From positions 4,898,001-4,962,000 of the forward strand of contig NC_090947.1 of assembly GCF_040807025.1 (NCBI RefSeq): a stretch of 64,000 nucleotides of DNA, written 5' to 3'. Shown here piece after piece: positions 49,776 through 63,317 of this stretch. Under the pieces are notes generated by a model. It was not told the DNA's origin. It made no database searches and saw only the letters and a program-made list of their open reading frames with translations. The position numbers and the translations under genes are program-made. The DNA is from Struthio camelus. Taxonomy: Eukaryota > Chordata > Aves > Struthioniformes > Struthionidae. Positions within the stretch are counted from its first letter, which is position 1. The number at the start of each line of letters is the position of its first letter.

Positions 49776-52419
49776 TCGGGCATATTCAGAGTGTAAGATT
49801 GGAGCACGTACTTCTTTTGAAAACCCTCTAACCTTGCATTTCAGTGATTACAAGCCTACATCCAGTTTCTCTCTGTAATCTAGACAAATAATAGCTGAAG
49901 TCTTGAACTTCTCAGAACTGACAGAGTTTTGCCGCTGACTTCAAAGTAGCCCACGTCTCACACTTTGTATCGTAACATCTTCAGTGCAGAGTTGAAAGAC
50001 GACGACCAGTGAAATTCTCAGGTTTATGTTTTCTCCGCTGTGGCCCAGCAAAGTACTTATGTCCATCATATTGCAGGTCAGTTGGACTCCTCAGGTATCA
50101 TTCAGCTACGTACACGAGCAGCATGAAATCCAGGGTGGGATTCTTGTCCACCTATGCATGCACGCATTTCATCAGTCAAGTCCAGCATATGTTTAACTGT
50201 AGACAGAAATGACAGCTCTTGAAATATAGCATATTCTTTTGGAAACGCTGTGAGTTATTTTGAAGACTCAATTCATCTTCTGTGATTGTTCGCAGGATAA
50301 GCTTTTTATAAATGTAAACACACTAGGGGCAATGGATGTTCCTTATCTTCCATACAGTAGTATCCTAAAAACAAAGTAGCATGCACTGCGCGCGCACGGT
50401 GTGTAGCAGACTAAATGACTGATATCAAGATCTGCAGATCTGAGGTCCCCACCATCCTTTCTTTCATCTGTTATACCTGGTGGCATTTCCACTTATGACA
50501 CCCAAAACAGACAGCTGGTTTTATGGCTGTTTAATATACTTTGCAGGAAGCAATCCTGCGATTCTGTATTAACAGTTCCTTCCTGAATCTCCTCACTATT
50601 GTTCACCAAATCAGTATCAGAATGACTAGACACTTTCGTGGACACCAACCTGGTTTATTTTCCCAGTAAGTATTAAAATCTGCCAAGACACTTAAGTGGA
50701 AATATTTCTCTCTCTCTCTCCTCTTTTTCTTTTTTTTTTAATGTAAGTCATACATTTAGTGTGTTCAAAATAAAGATTTTTCCCTCTACAAAGATGAACC
50801 TGAAAACTGATTTTCTCCCCAGGAAACTTTCAGTCTTTCAGGGCAGGGGAGGGGGGGGTTAGATCCCAAACTTTTCTGAGGCTAAAATAAAATAACAGAA
50901 TTTGAGAACAAAAGAAAAGCATAGTTAGCATCATGCTGCTCCATGTAGTGCCTGGCCTGGGGTAACCCTGGGGAAAAGCAGTCAGGGATTATTTGAGTGA
51001 CATTTTTTCCAGAAAGGGAAACAGGATTGCAAAGGTGTCTGGCCACCTGTGAATTCCTTTCTGAACCCAGTGGGACCAGTTCTTGCAATTATATCGTTTC
51101 AGTTCTTTAAAAATCAAAACATATTTCTCAGTAATGCAGCGGGGTTGGAGACAACCTGGACACTCCAGAAAAGGGGTTAAGGGAGATGCTTCTTCTGAGG
51201 CTCATGCAAGAGCTAGTATTGGTGTACAGGGTACACAGACAACACAAAATACACCAGGAGTCAAGGTACTGTAGCGGAGATTTAAGACAAGATATACTCA
51301 AGACAGGGTTTGGAGGTAAAGGCTTTTGGTCTTTTAAGCAAAATGAAAATAGGCTGTAATACCAGCATAAACAAATAGTTATTACTACATTGAAGATAGA
51401 CCTAGACTATAAAATTCACTTTTTGCCCCAGGCTGGTCTAATGCCATAATGTAAGTGTTGCACTCTATCACAATGACATCTCATAGCTTTCCTTGATATT
51501 GTATCCAAAAATGTCTTTCTTTGGAAATGTGTCTATAAATTTCCGTACTTACATTGCTATTTTATTTCCTGGCATCATCTTGACACCCTGTAGTTCAGAT
51601 GTCACATAGTTGCACACAGATAAGGATACACCATGTTAGGAGAAGACAGGCTTGTTCTCAGGAAACAATTTCTGCAAGATCTAGCTGTCTACAAACTTCA
51701 GATACAAGCTGTGTTAGAAACTCCCCACCAGAGCACCATGGAGTTGTCTCCAATAATATAGCTCTTATCAGGGAAGAGTAGAAGTCTTTCATGTGCGTTT
51801 TGGTGACAACTTATAAAATCTACTGCTTCCTGCTCTTAGTCCACTACAGCAGAAGGTGGCAATTGCTGAAAAAGTCGCAGCCTTAATTTTAAAATAAGTT
51901 TTGCAATCCAATCTAACAGCAATGTTATTTCGAGGAGCATCTGGACTTTATTAGATGCAAATGTAGTTGGTAGAAATCTGGAAAAGAAGAGATAAAAAAA
52001 CGTTCTCTCTGGAATATTTGAAACCAGAAGAATTCATCATGCTCAGCATACCCTTATAACACAACCAGAGGGTTTAGGGTGACTGTGCAGTTCACTGCAA
52101 AGCTCTTGCTACTGCAGTGAGTTATTGTATTTATACTTTCCTTGCCTCTGGCAACTTGCAAACGCTGACAGGTGAAAAGTTCCCTTCCTTCTTTGCAGGA
52201 TTCGGCAGTTGCCTGCAGCCTTCACTCAGATCCCCTCTCAGCAGGAAAGAAAAGAATGAAAACTGATTTCTAGTCGTTTCCAGGCAGGTATGGGCATTCA
52301 CTGAGCGTTTTCCCGGCAAAAACGGTTACTCTGGGGAAGTCGTTGCCCACACGCTTGCGACGCCGTCCCTGTTGTTGGCTCTTCCGGCAACCGTTTAACA
52401 AGGCTGTGTCTTCGCGTTC
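49776..52419. other. Non-coding stretch without recognisable genes
   Basis: No open frame above about 70 codons. A MITE-like motif (GAGTTTTGCCGCTGACTTCAA, near 49925-49945) may be another remnant of the palindromic repeat class seen at 17080. A pyrimidine tract with (TC)7 lies at 50705-50738. No AG acceptor with an open exon follows it. Confidence 0.5.
50705..50738 (+). repeat. Polypyrimidine tract with (TC)7
   Basis: Thirty-four consecutive pyrimidines starting with seven TC units and ending in T-runs. It is low-complexity sequence and could form triplex DNA in principle. Confidence 0.85.
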
Positions 52420-52830
52420 CCACTCAATGAACGTTATATAATTTGTTCAGTTACACGGAATTTATACAAGATAAATATCCAGTAGACATACGAATGCAAA
52501 TTTGCATATGGATCTCAATTTAAAAGTCCCAAACCGAAACACCCTCAAGCCACGCTTCGATTTAAAATCCACAGGCAGACTTCAGTTTTGCAAATGAGCT
52601 CTCTCCTTCCAACGAGGCAAAACTCATCAGGGAGCCTTTCCTTCCCTGGAGGTAAATCCCCTCTTTAAATACATAACCTGCCAGGGTTATCTATGCAAAC
52701 GAGATCGTGCTTGTCTGAGCACTGTGTAATCACGGCCAGGCACGTGCACAGCTACATAAGCCGCGCTGGCAACGATGGCAGCCGCGTAGCAGGAGCGGGT
52801 AGATGCTGCTCTTCAGCTCAGGAGGGACAG
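52420..52830. promoter_or_regulatory. Possible regulatory region (octamer palindrome, E-box)
   Basis: Contains ATGCAAATTTGCAT (52494-52507), a perfect 14-bp palindrome made of two overlapping POU-type octamer half-sites, followed by CATATG. Further right are two more ATGCAAA or TTTGCAAAT-like sites (about 52593 and 52694), a CACGTG E-box at 52741-52746 and a locally CpG-richer segment with TACATAAG. Clustering of these motifs in a few hundred bases resembles an enhancer or weak promoter. No transcription start, TATA box in a fixed position or following exon is visible, so function is inference. Confidence 0.25.
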
Positions 52831-55800
52831 CTGGCTGCGTTTGCCACCAGCAGCTAAAAAGGGTCCTTCAAAAATCTCGCGAATAATTTTTACGGGGTGG
52901 GTGGTCCCTTCCTGGGAGGACCTCAACCTGCCAGCCGCCTTTCCAGCACGGGGCTCACGGTCAGTTAACCCAGCCTGCGTGCTCTAATCCCAGCCTACTA
53001 CCGTTGCCAAATGTGAACGCACCGTTCTGACCCCCATCCTGTCCCTAGCAGGAATAATTTATCCGGGGAGGGAGCTTATCGGATTTGGCCAGAACAGAAG
53101 ATTATATTAATGTTTTATGTACCAATTAGGAGAAAAATTGATTTAACAGGACTTCAAGATGAAGCCAGTCACTGAGGCATGTTAGCAGTGTCCCTGTGCA
53201 TCTATAAAAAGAAACGGGGCGTATAGCACAGGCCACAATATGGGGCGTATTTTGGACATTAATTTTATCTGTGTAAGAGTTCTGTTTTAAAGTGCTTCGA
53301 TACAGGGACTTTGTCAAGTGTGTGCACTACTAGCTAGGCAGTAAAGCGTGCCTTGAATGTATTGCCATATTCTTACAGCCCTTAAAAACCCAATCATATA
53401 GGTAGCAGTCATAAATAAGTAGATTTCTGGAAGAATTCAGTAGTAGTAAAACCCGCTGTGTAGCACTCAAGAACAATGACAAACTTAATCACTTTAAGGC
53501 TGTCTTGAGAATGGATTAGCTCAGACCATTTCCTATTCCCTTCACCATCTTGGATACAAGCATAAATGTTCGAAGACACTTTTTCTGTATCTGAGGACAA
53601 GACCTACAAAATAAAACATGTAGCAGCATTCACAAAAGCTAGCCAACAGCATAAGCGTTCAACTGTTAACTCATGAGGTCTCACTGATTCATGATATAAG
53701 CCTACGCAGACAACTGTACCTCTCCAGGGAGGGGATTGTGGCCAACATGCTTAAATCATGGAAGTGATCTTTACAGATGCCAAAGGGATGAGGACACTCC
53801 ATTTTCATTATTAATTGGGCATCATGCAAGGACCCAGAGTATCTTTGAAAACTCCTCTCCATATGCTCATTCCAAAATTATCTCATCTGATGGGCCGCAT
53901 CCTCCAGTGCGTACATTTCTGTTTGTTTCTTTTAAAAAACTTCACTGCCTCCAAGAACAGTAAAACATGCTTCCTAATGGCGTAGAACTTCCTCAGGCTA
54001 TCCAGGTCATAACCAATACAGCGTTATGGCTTTTACTACCTATTTGTGTTGATTTTTAATTAACGTTGACATTTATATACAAAATAGTTGGTTTTCAAAA
54101 GGCCACATGGAAACCCTCTTGTGAATTACCTCATCTAAGCACAGATTTTTTTGTGTGCATATTTGTAATTGTTTGATGTTTTTCCAAACATGTCTTAAAG
54201 TCACACTGCAGTTTTAAAAAACTGTCTTAAGAGATTTTGGTTATGAAATTTCAAAGGTAAAAAAAGGAATTTTACACAGTAATAACGTTTAGACTTTGTG
54301 ATGGACGCTCGGGAGTCACGAGAAAATACTGTAGTAGACACAGAAAGAATATTTAGGCCTGTATCCCCTGAAGGCCGATGCGCAGATTTGAGCACATGAA
54401 TGTCATCCTTGGACTTAGAGATAGGCATGTACAGTATATACGTTTTTGTGGGATTGTTCTGGCCTGCTTAAAAATGAACCACACATTATGGTTTTGATTT
54501 TGGCCTTTCTATAAAGGAAGCAAAATTTCTAATGGTCTTAAAGTACCAATCCTTCCCTGAGAGGTTAGACAAAAAGAAAAGCGTTGAACAGAAATTAGGA
54601 GACCAAGCCTGCTCTCAAAGCAACCAAGGTCAGAAATGGTCTGGTTTTCAATGGAAAAGAATCTAGTAGCAAAATCTCTGCTTTCCTCCTAAATATTAGC
54701 CTTCCTTTCCTTTTCTGCTCATGTGTCTACCATAGCTCTCATCTCTCCAGCAGCTATGATCTGCTGCCAAGATTTGTTCTACTCACCATGTAATTTATGA
54801 CCCTGTCAGGCAGCTTATTCACACAAGCTTTCCCATTGGCGAGGCTGAGGATACCGATGTATGTAAATACCGCTCACAGGGGTACAGTGAGCGGGCTCTG
54901 CAGAGACAAAGAGCATGCCTAGCTTTATTCATGTGACAGCTAAGGTTAATCATATAGCGGGATTATTGCAAAAGGTAAAGCTAGACATTTTAAGTAATCT
55001 TTGCAGGATCAGGATCTGAGGCTTTTCAGCCACAAAGAGTCAGAGACCCGTGCGCATCTCTAAGCTGTAAGCCAACAACAGCAAAGAAATTGGTGCGCTG
55101 GGTTGTCTCTGACCTAACGCTATTTCCCCCACCCGACAGATCCTCCCTTTGGCAACGTTTATACCGGACACTATGTGCCTATGGGGGGCAGGGGCCTAAA
55201 TGGCATGCTCTGTAGACTTAGACACTAAGAAACCTGAATTGTAATGTCTTGCAATGAGACTCAGGCTCACAAGTTTCTTGGGGCCGGACTGTCAAACAGG
55301 CTTATGTCTCCAACACAGCAGAGTTACGCACACATGACTCGGTCTGAACCTCAGGCACTTGAGAGGTGCTCAAATGCCAGCGCCTCAGAGCCTAAAGCTC
55401 TACCACATGTGGTCGTCTTATAACCACATCGGTGAAATACTATTGATTTTCCTGTGACACTTAAAATTTCTTTGTCTTAAACATTTCTTTCCCACACACA
55501 GATGTTCCATCTTGTATAAGAAATTCCAATCAAAAGTACGTTTTCTTCCTCCGCTTTTTGTTTTCTCTTTCATGGCTTTCCGTGTAAGAAATGTCTCAGG
55601 CTGTTATATTTGCCAGAGGAAAAAAAGAGCAATTTTTAGAAGCTATGTTTCAGAAGGCATTGTACAAAATATTCTCTAAAGACAGGAGACTCATACAGGT
55701 CCTTTACAGCCCCCCATTTCCACATCCCTGCACATCTCTGAAACAGTACCTGAAAACAGTGAGAAGGACGTGTTAGTCAGTAGATAAACGCCATGTGCAG

Positions 55801-56528
55801 CACTTCTTTTCAATATTACACGTGACATTTTTTATTATAAATTAATTGAAGAAACATACTGTCATAAACTTCCCTTTATTTAATGTGGACGCATTCTGAA
55901 TTATATACTAATGCACTGTATGGAAAATATGAATGCCGTTCCTGGAAAGCAAGTTATGACCTCTTTCCACATTGAGTATAAATCTACAGAGTATAATCAA
56001 AAGCAGAAACAATGTGTATCTCCAGGCACTAAAGCTTCTACCTGCCTCCATAAATCCTTTGGCTATGCAGTGGACAGCAAGTGGGTTTAAACTAATCGAG
56101 CTAGGTTAATACCCTGATCTGATGATACGCATTTAAATAGCATTTGTTTCAACTTCCGCATGACCCGGCTAAGGAAAAATGTGCCTCCAATAAACATGGC
56201 TGGCCTGGGACATATTCAGTGAGCACAAATTCCAGATGCATCATCAAGAGCTTTGGGACATTTGTTTTTAGTATATGACCACAAGACATGATACATCTTT
56301 GCAAAACTTCCTACCTCACTCAGGAATTATGCCCAGATTTTTCGGTAGTGTCAGTCCTGGACGCTCTCCTCCCCAGACTGTATCAAACTGCTTAGGGTTT
56401 TCTTTCCTTTGAAACCCCCTTTCTCTCTGTTTCCGTATCTGTGTGAAACAGAAATGATAATAGTTATCCTGTTCATAAGGTCCTTAGATCAACTTGCTAC
56501 TGGGCCCGGATCCTGCTCCTTTGAAGAA

Positions 56529-56551
56529 AAGCATGAATGTGATTCATGCTT
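56529..56551. repeat. 10-bp perfect hairpin, 3-nt loop
   Basis: Arms AAGCATGAAT and ATTCATGCTT around GTG. Further pairing of TTGA with TCAA is possible if three bases bulge out. A small fold-back structure with no known role. Confidence 0.85.
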
Positions 56552-57198
56552 CAACAGGCTGGATTGCAACCACCCCAGCGTAACCAAGCCAGGGATTTAG
56601 TTTTCCGACCATGACATTCCTAAGTGCCTGCCTGGCTGCTGCTCCTATGCCTTTAGAGGAGAGGTGTGGACAAGAAAGTGTAGGTTAAATTATGACGCCA
56701 TCCCTTCCCCGCAGACCAGAACGGCGCTTGCTGGTCTTTAGAGGAGAATTTTGCAAGAAAAGAGATGTGTCTGAATCACCGGCTTCCCTGGAGCTCCTCC
56801 TAGGGCTGCACACATCAATCATCAGCCCTCCCCGAGCACCTTCAAGCACAACCTGGCAACAGCTGTGATGGACTGCGTGCCTGCAAAACACTTTGAAGCT
56901 TTAAAGCAGTGTGGAAATGCTTGCAACCGGTGGGATGGATTGCTGCAGCATGGACACGGCTCCTTGTTCTGGGCAACTTAACTTGTTTTCACTCATGCCA
57001 TCCCAGAAGAAATCCTCTGGCCGTACATCTAGCTAAGCCAATCATGCACAGACCAATGGCTGAATGCTGCCAGCGATAAAACTTTCATAGGCGCACAGGA
57101 ACTCCTTTGGCATGAGAGCATGAGATCAGTACAGAGGGCAGAAAGAACTATGCAAAATGATCCATGAAAACAAGGTATATTTAGTGCTACTACAATAA

Positions 57199-57221
57199 TT
57201 CCTCATTTCAAGAATGAGGAA
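57199..57221. repeat. 9-bp perfect hairpin, 5-nt loop
   Basis: Arms TTCCTCATT and AATGAGGAA around TCAAG. A short inverted repeat with no evident role. Confidence 0.85.
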
Positions 57222-60200
57222 CGCTGCAAATTCCATAAAGACTGTCAGAAAGGTGAAAGAAATAAGTGGTCACTGTTGGAATGCATCAGCTGTAAATGTG
57301 CATGAATTCATGGACATTTAGTTGAGTACAGACTAAAAATATGAACTCCAAGCCAGCCCAAGCTGCAAAGCAACCCAAAAACCAGAACTAGAACTATAAT
57401 CAAAAAATATATGCAGACTATTACCGGTTTTGAGTGCCAGCAAAAGAAATGTCTAGCCGACATTTGAAAGTAAGGAATTAATTCAAAGGACTAATGACAG
57501 AGCAGAAATTATCTAGGTCAGTAACAGAAAGTCATTTGCCATGAGGTCCAGCTTGCAACCAAAGAAAATGCTGAAATAAATTGGGTTTGAAGGCCCTCCT
57601 ATTCCCGCTTTACTGAAGCCTATTCTTTACTGCAGCGTGTGATTGTGTGTCTACTCCAGAGAAGCCAGAGAAGTAGCTTAGCATGAAGATGGGAAGTTCA
57701 CAAAGCTTTAGAGACAAGACAGGCCAAGCTCAAAGGTCAGCATGCAGCTAACAGAAAAGATTAACCTGGCAGAGGGTAAAACACAGGGGTCAACAACAAT
57801 TGGCTGGCTGACCGCCTATTTTGTAGGCAAACAAACCGACATTTGGGAAAAAAAAAGAAGTCAAAGCACATCTAGGTTTTAACACAGAGCTATAATAGCA
57901 AAAGTTAAGCAGGGGGATTTAGGACTGAGGTAGCTCCATTTCTCAGCCTGGCTCTACAGTTAGAGATTCGAATATAAGTGAATTGGGAGGAATTAAAATG
58001 CACCTCTACCTATACCTAGGTAGGACCAAACTCCTCACTAGGCAATTCTTGCACTAGGCAAGAAATGAGTCCCACCAGTAAGAGGCCCTGATTTCAGACA
58101 GTTGCGACTGATTGCAAGTTGTAGAAGGATGTAGTTAAGATACTAAATGACACAGATTTATGAAACTCCTTGGCTCGGAGTGATTTCTGAATTCCACACG
58201 TTGATCTGAAGGCAGCCACACAACCATTCATTTCAGCTGAACGGAGCTGATTGACCCACAGTGAAGCCCCGGTCCCACTTTACTAAAATTTCTTGCTAGA
58301 GGTGAAACACAGCACATCTTCCCAGAAGGTCTGAATGAGTCAGAAACAGCCTTCTGGCCTTACTCTGGGCCTCTCTCTGGGGTGGATTTCCACCCACAGA
58401 GGAGAAATAGTTGGGAAAGTCCCATCAGAGAAGTGACACTGTATTGCTGGGTCACAGAAACAACTAAGTTAAAACTAACCCATCTGAAACCAAGGAACAT
58501 CTTGCTGGCCAGAAGACCTCACTTCCCTGGAGTACCAGAAGGGAGTGGGTGGAAGACGAGGGAAAAGGAAGTGAGAGGCAGGCAGAAGATCCATGTTCTT
58601 CCTCAGAAGCTGGAAAGTATAAAAGGCAGCCAGTGAGAACTCCTGGGCAGGGCTGAAAAACAAATGAAAGTGAGAGTGTCTCTCATCTTGGAGGCTGCAG
58701 CCCAGAAATCAGGTTACCAATAGTAGAGAAAAATCTTCAGAATTGGCAGCAAAGAACTATCCACACTCCTTGGCTCCACGTAAGACTGGGTGGAAGAGGT
58801 GAGAAGGAAATGGGACAAACTGCAGCTCAGAGCCAAAATACTTTCCTTCTCCATGCTCCTGGCTCCGTTCAGCCCTTTGTGACTCTAAATTTCAACCCGT
58901 TACACACTGCCCCCTAATCATCATAATAAATAGCTGTTTGCTTTCTCAATGTATTCAACTTCCTCGCAGCAAGCCAAGCTCAGCCCAGCACTAGCATTTA
59001 TTTCTGGATTTTGACCAGGCCTGCCTAAAACCAAACAAGCCTTGGTGTGATTTGCCATATTCACTGGGAGAGAATAAAAGCAATTGCACTCAAACGCTAG
59101 GGTGTGTGGCCAAGTTCACCTCACGCCACTGTTGGTGATATCACCGTTGTTTAGCTTTGCTTTAGCATTTTTAAGACTGTTATGGAAAAAGGGAGGACTT
59201 AACTCTGTTGCCGGGCTTTAAGGGAGATGTAAGTTGTGCTAACAGCACGGGCTAACTGTTGTTCCTCCATTACAAGAGAAAAAAAGTCCTGTTACTCAAA
59301 AGCTAGATTATTGTTAGAGTTCTGTAATGACTAAATAAAAACAGCCACTGGAATTAGGTTTTGTCAGCAGCCCACTTTCCAGCAGCACTGACTCATGCCT
59401 TTCCCAAATAGCCACTTCCAGACTTTCAAGGACACATGAACTAAAACCTTCCTCCATCACCAGCACCAGGTGGAATTTTGGCCAAAATACCACAATTAAA
59501 AAAAATAAAGAAAGAAAACAGGTATAAGAAACTGTACTTCTCCAGCTGTCTTGATGTTTTTCCTTCCTTTGTCCATACGTAACATGTAGAGGTTTGCAGA
59601 TGATAGCGAGCTTTGCTATGTCTCCCCAATTAGTTGGGAAGGGAGGTCCTGGCTTCTCGTGGGTGAGCTGTCACCCCCTTGCTCAGCAATGCAAACCCAT
59701 GTGCTGCCCAGGCTCCTCACAGCAATCCTTTCTCCAGCACGTTTTGTCCCACCAACCCCATCCTGCGGCCTGCTGGAGCTCTTTCATCTTTGTTTTGAGG
59801 CAAAGCTGCAGGAGCCCCTCTCTATTTCCAGGGCTCTCCATCCCTTTTTCAGCCAGTTGTGGCACATCATGAAGAAGCAAAGGTATTGCTCTCTTTGTTT
59901 GAAGCTGTGGATTGACGAGAGTATAGCTGAGCCTCATGCTGCTGGTCTGTTCGTTTCTCCCAGATCCTTCGGCATAAGGAGAGCTGGGCTGTGAGCTGGA
60001 GGAGGCAGAAGTATCTCACCTGTTTCCCGCAGCAGTCCCAGGGGCCTGCTCAACCTCTGGAGGCAGGAAGAGAAGTGACACAAGCAGCCAGTTACAGGGG
60101 GATTTCCTTCGGGCAGGGTGGACATCAGCTAGGGAGATGGAACGTCCCTCATTAAGACAAGACAGTTCCAAGCTGGCCTAAAATAGCATCTCTCTCCAGA

Positions 60201-61018
60201 GCTGGCAGCACCATGCTTAGCATCCCAAGCTAGGTCCCACCGCTGTGTTCAACAACAGCACCCGTGACACAGTCATCCTGCAACCCCAATTCGGCCTTCT
60301 AGAGCTGCTCAGCAAGTTCCCAGAAGTTTCTCAGAACATCCTCGGCAGGGCCTAATCAAGCTGGGATTCAGGCATGCCTGAAAATTTCTGCCTAATATCT
60401 CAAAATGCAATGAAGAGCATGTCTACAGCTGTTTTAACTTGGCATTGCTCTTCCAAAAGTTTCTCCTGTGAACAAGGGTCTGCCACATGCTACTTGCCTG
60501 CCAATTCACGTTGTCATGGGTGTCGTGAGAGTTTCCATTTTTCTTGAACTTCTGGCATGTCAGAGTCTCAGTTTCCTATCTTAAATTGCTCCATATTAAG
60601 CTGCAGAATCAGCTTCCTTGCAGAATCAGACAAAGAGATGAACAAACTCGACTCCCCAAAAGAACATCTGTATTTGGAAAGGAAAGAAAATCTCTTCCCT
60701 CCCTCCCCCAGGCTGCTTCCCTGATTTTGCAGGGACTGACTCATGAGTTTCAAATGCCTGGGGCTGACAGTACTGCAGGCACAACTGCAAAATGAGAGCC
60801 ATGGCTATGAACTTCTCATCATTAGCAAACTGCAACAGTTCCGGCAGACTAGACAAATAATATAGTCCACAGATAGCTACAGAAAGGAAATGCATTTTCT
60901 GTGCTGATGACACTGAACACTTACTTATGAAAGACTGGGGAGGAGGGAGAAGAGGAGGCAATTTCCAATGAGAGTGCCAAAGATGTAATTAATGCCCTAT
61001 TAGGGACCATTCATGCAA

Positions 61019-61105
61019 GATGAAATTCATTCCCACACTGAGAGCCGGCATAGATTTACGTACCGCTTAGGTTGCAGTTAACCAGCACAAGGAATGAATT
61101 TCATC
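61019..61105. repeat. MITE-like element with perfect 15-bp inverted ends
   Basis: Ends GATGAAATTCATTCC (61019-61033) and GGAATGAATTTCATC (61091-61105) are exact reverse complements, 57 bp apart. The interior (ACTGAGAGCC on the left, GGTTGCAGTTAAC on the right) retains weak complementarity. The whole thing therefore looks like a decayed fold-back element with well-kept ends. Such short palindromic non-autonomous elements are known from sauropsid genomes; family assignment is not possible by eye, and I saw no clear flanking target duplication. Confidence 0.6.
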
Positions 61106-62934
61106 CAGAGAGCAACGTTCCAGATCCCTGGACGAGACTTTCAGAGCTGCTGCACTTAAAGAGTGAATGAAGCACTGTACATGCCACAGTAGATCCTCAG
61201 CAGCGCTGAAATGAATTTTGCTCTGACCTAACAAAAACCACAGGCTCGAAATTCTGATGATTCAGAAATATTCAGCTCGCAACAGGAGTTCTTGCAAAAT
61301 ATTTGGGAACTGCAGGAAGCATTTAATGGTCTCCCTATGTCGAGGGAAGGAATCCTGACCTATCGTCTTTAGGGTTCTTGTCCCTATAAGTGATAATTTT
61401 AGAAGGATATAATTAAGTTTGTGGGGCCTTTCTTCTAAGGCTGCTAAAAGAATAACAAGTGACCTAGCTCAGTCCTCTCTGTACTTATTCATGATCCCTT
61501 TCTGTTGTGAAGAACTAGCAAGAGAATGGGTGCAGGTCCAGACCATGCTCCCAGTCATATGGGTGCAGCCCCTCACCAGTGTGTGCAGTGGAGGAAATTA
61601 ATTTAACCCAGCGCAAAAGCTAATTTGGAGAGCAATCCAATGGGACGAGGAAAGTCAGGAGAACCTTATAAGGCTATATGCCATCTCTAACCATGAGTCA
61701 AGAAGGTAGGATTTTGGAAGAAAGGATAGAAAAGACCAACAAAGGTGATTCAGAAGACCCATGGCTAAAGCAAAGGTTTAGGACATTCCTAAACCTTACA
61801 GGGACGCAAAAACCACTGAAAGGTGATGATAAATTCTGACTGATCTCATCCTAAGAAGAATTCAGGTGGGCGCTCCTTTCATTCCTGTTAGATCAAGGGA
61901 TGAATTAACACAGTGACAGTCAAAGGAGTCACGTACATCTCCGGGAACAAGCAAGAGACATCTCAGACAGTCAAACAGCACACAATATTGTAATTACTGC
62001 ATGTTTGTGTCATTGTTACTGCCATCAATTCCTTTAGGAGTGAAATCAGGCTGTTTCAAATTGTGCTGAAATACGAGGCATAAGATTATTTCTAGCTGCT
62101 AATTAATGATGGCTATGTAAGAAGCTAATTTGAGCACGGCTGAAAATTATCATTTTCGTTTTGCGTGCTTCCAGTGACGTTTTCTTTCCCTATATTTGCA
62201 TAACTAATATCGTGGTAAGTGCTAGACACCGTCACACACTTGCTAACATTGCATTTCTCATTCAACTTTCAGACTGAATTCCATTTTCAGTTTTGCGTAA
62301 ATATACCGATTTTCCACGAAGACTTAAGAGCAATACAAAATTACATGAACTGGACTTAAACCAGACAGAAAAGATGTCAATGCCGACCATTTAGCCTTCA
62401 TGTGCAGACTATCCAGTAGACACACCTTTTTAAAGCTATTTAAAATAGTGACTAAAAGCACCATGCTGGGAATGAATCCAGAAGTCTTATGTCTTGGGAG
62501 CAGACAGAAGTCTTATGTCTTGGGATGTCTTCTCTTCTAACATCTGGAAAGAGTAAGTAGGCACTATGTACCCAGACTTATGGAGATTATAAACTCCCCG
62601 AAGCACTGTTTGGCTCCGTTTGTACAATATCTAGCACCGCTGGGGTCTGGCTCCGCAGCAGAGACTGCTGGATGCTTCCACAGTAAGGTGACGTACCTGT
62701 TTATTACAGATTACCTTCCTCGGTTTTTAACTCCTTAGGCAGGTTTCCCTAGTGATTTTCATTTATCATAATCCTCCCGTACTCGAAGACTCCTCATTAC
62801 ATTACCCTTCCCTTTTCCACGTCAGTCGAGCTCAATTAGTTGTTCTCAGCTGGTTTGTAGAAGCACTGCCCTTCATCCTGCTCAAGAAAAAATTGAAAAT
62901 TTGATGCCGAACCAGGAGTCACAGGGTGAGAGGA
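61106..62934. other. Non-coding stretch with one small tandem repeat
   Basis: Short open frames only (up to about 60 codons). AT-rich near 61980-62340. The only clear structure is the 26-bp-period duplication at 62479-62525. Confidence 0.55.
62479..62525. repeat. Direct duplication, 21-bp unit, 26-bp period
   Basis: CAGAAGTCTTATGTCTTGGG plus A occurs at 62479-62499 and again, without mismatch, at 62505-62525, separated by GCAGA. Identity suggests a recent duplication. Confidence 0.92.
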
Positions 62935-63085
62935 CATCCACACGTAAGACCGCGTAACCTAGGGTAGGGAAAAGACGCACCATCACGCGCGGCCTGATTC
63001 CACGAGTTGCGGTCTCTGCTGCGCTGTTTGGCACACCCGCCGGGGTGGCCAACTGAGTTCACCGCGTTCCGCCCAGCGTGGCCTT
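62935..63085. promoter_or_regulatory. CpG-richer patch
   Basis: About fifteen CpG dinucleotides in 150 bp, including ACGCGCGG and CCGCCGGGG, whereas the surrounding sequence is CpG-poor. This may be part of a small unmethylated regulatory element or lie near a promoter beyond the right edge. No start signals are recognised. Confidence 0.3.
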
Positions 63086-63317
63086 TCAGGCATCTTCCCT
63101 TTTATTTCTATGTATGTTTTGTGTTTCTACTCATGTCCAGAAGATTTACTACTGTATGTACATATACATGATCCATTTATTCCATTCCTTATAAGCATTG
63201 ATGTATATATACACATAACAGTTACACTGTTCATGGGTTATAGCTGTTGCTGCGATCATTATTTGATATTAAATGTTAACTGTCAGTTTTACCAGTAGTG
63301 TTTGTAAATCCATTCAT
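63086..63317. other. AT-rich spacer between two CpG-richer patches
   Basis: AT-rich, with TATGTACATATACATG and TATATATACACA low-complexity segments. No gene is recognised. Confidence 0.5.

Larger units (their letters stand above)
52831..61018. other. Long non-coding stretch without recognisable genes
   Basis: Open frames are short except for overlapping ones at 59594-59994 (up to 111 codons, with an antisense frame of 84), where GC content is higher. The peptides have no recognisable domain. Two small perfect hairpins lie at 56529-56551 and 57199-57221. No CR1 body is recognisable, although TTTGCAGATGATA near 59595 weakly recalls a CR1 block. Confidence 0.5.

Noticed and set aside
59594..59994. 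Overlapping frames at 59.6-60.0 kb, and a TTTGCAGATGATA block recalling CR1
   Set aside because: The CR1-like block is too short and has no neighbouring CR1 sequence; the frames disagree with one another and have no domain.
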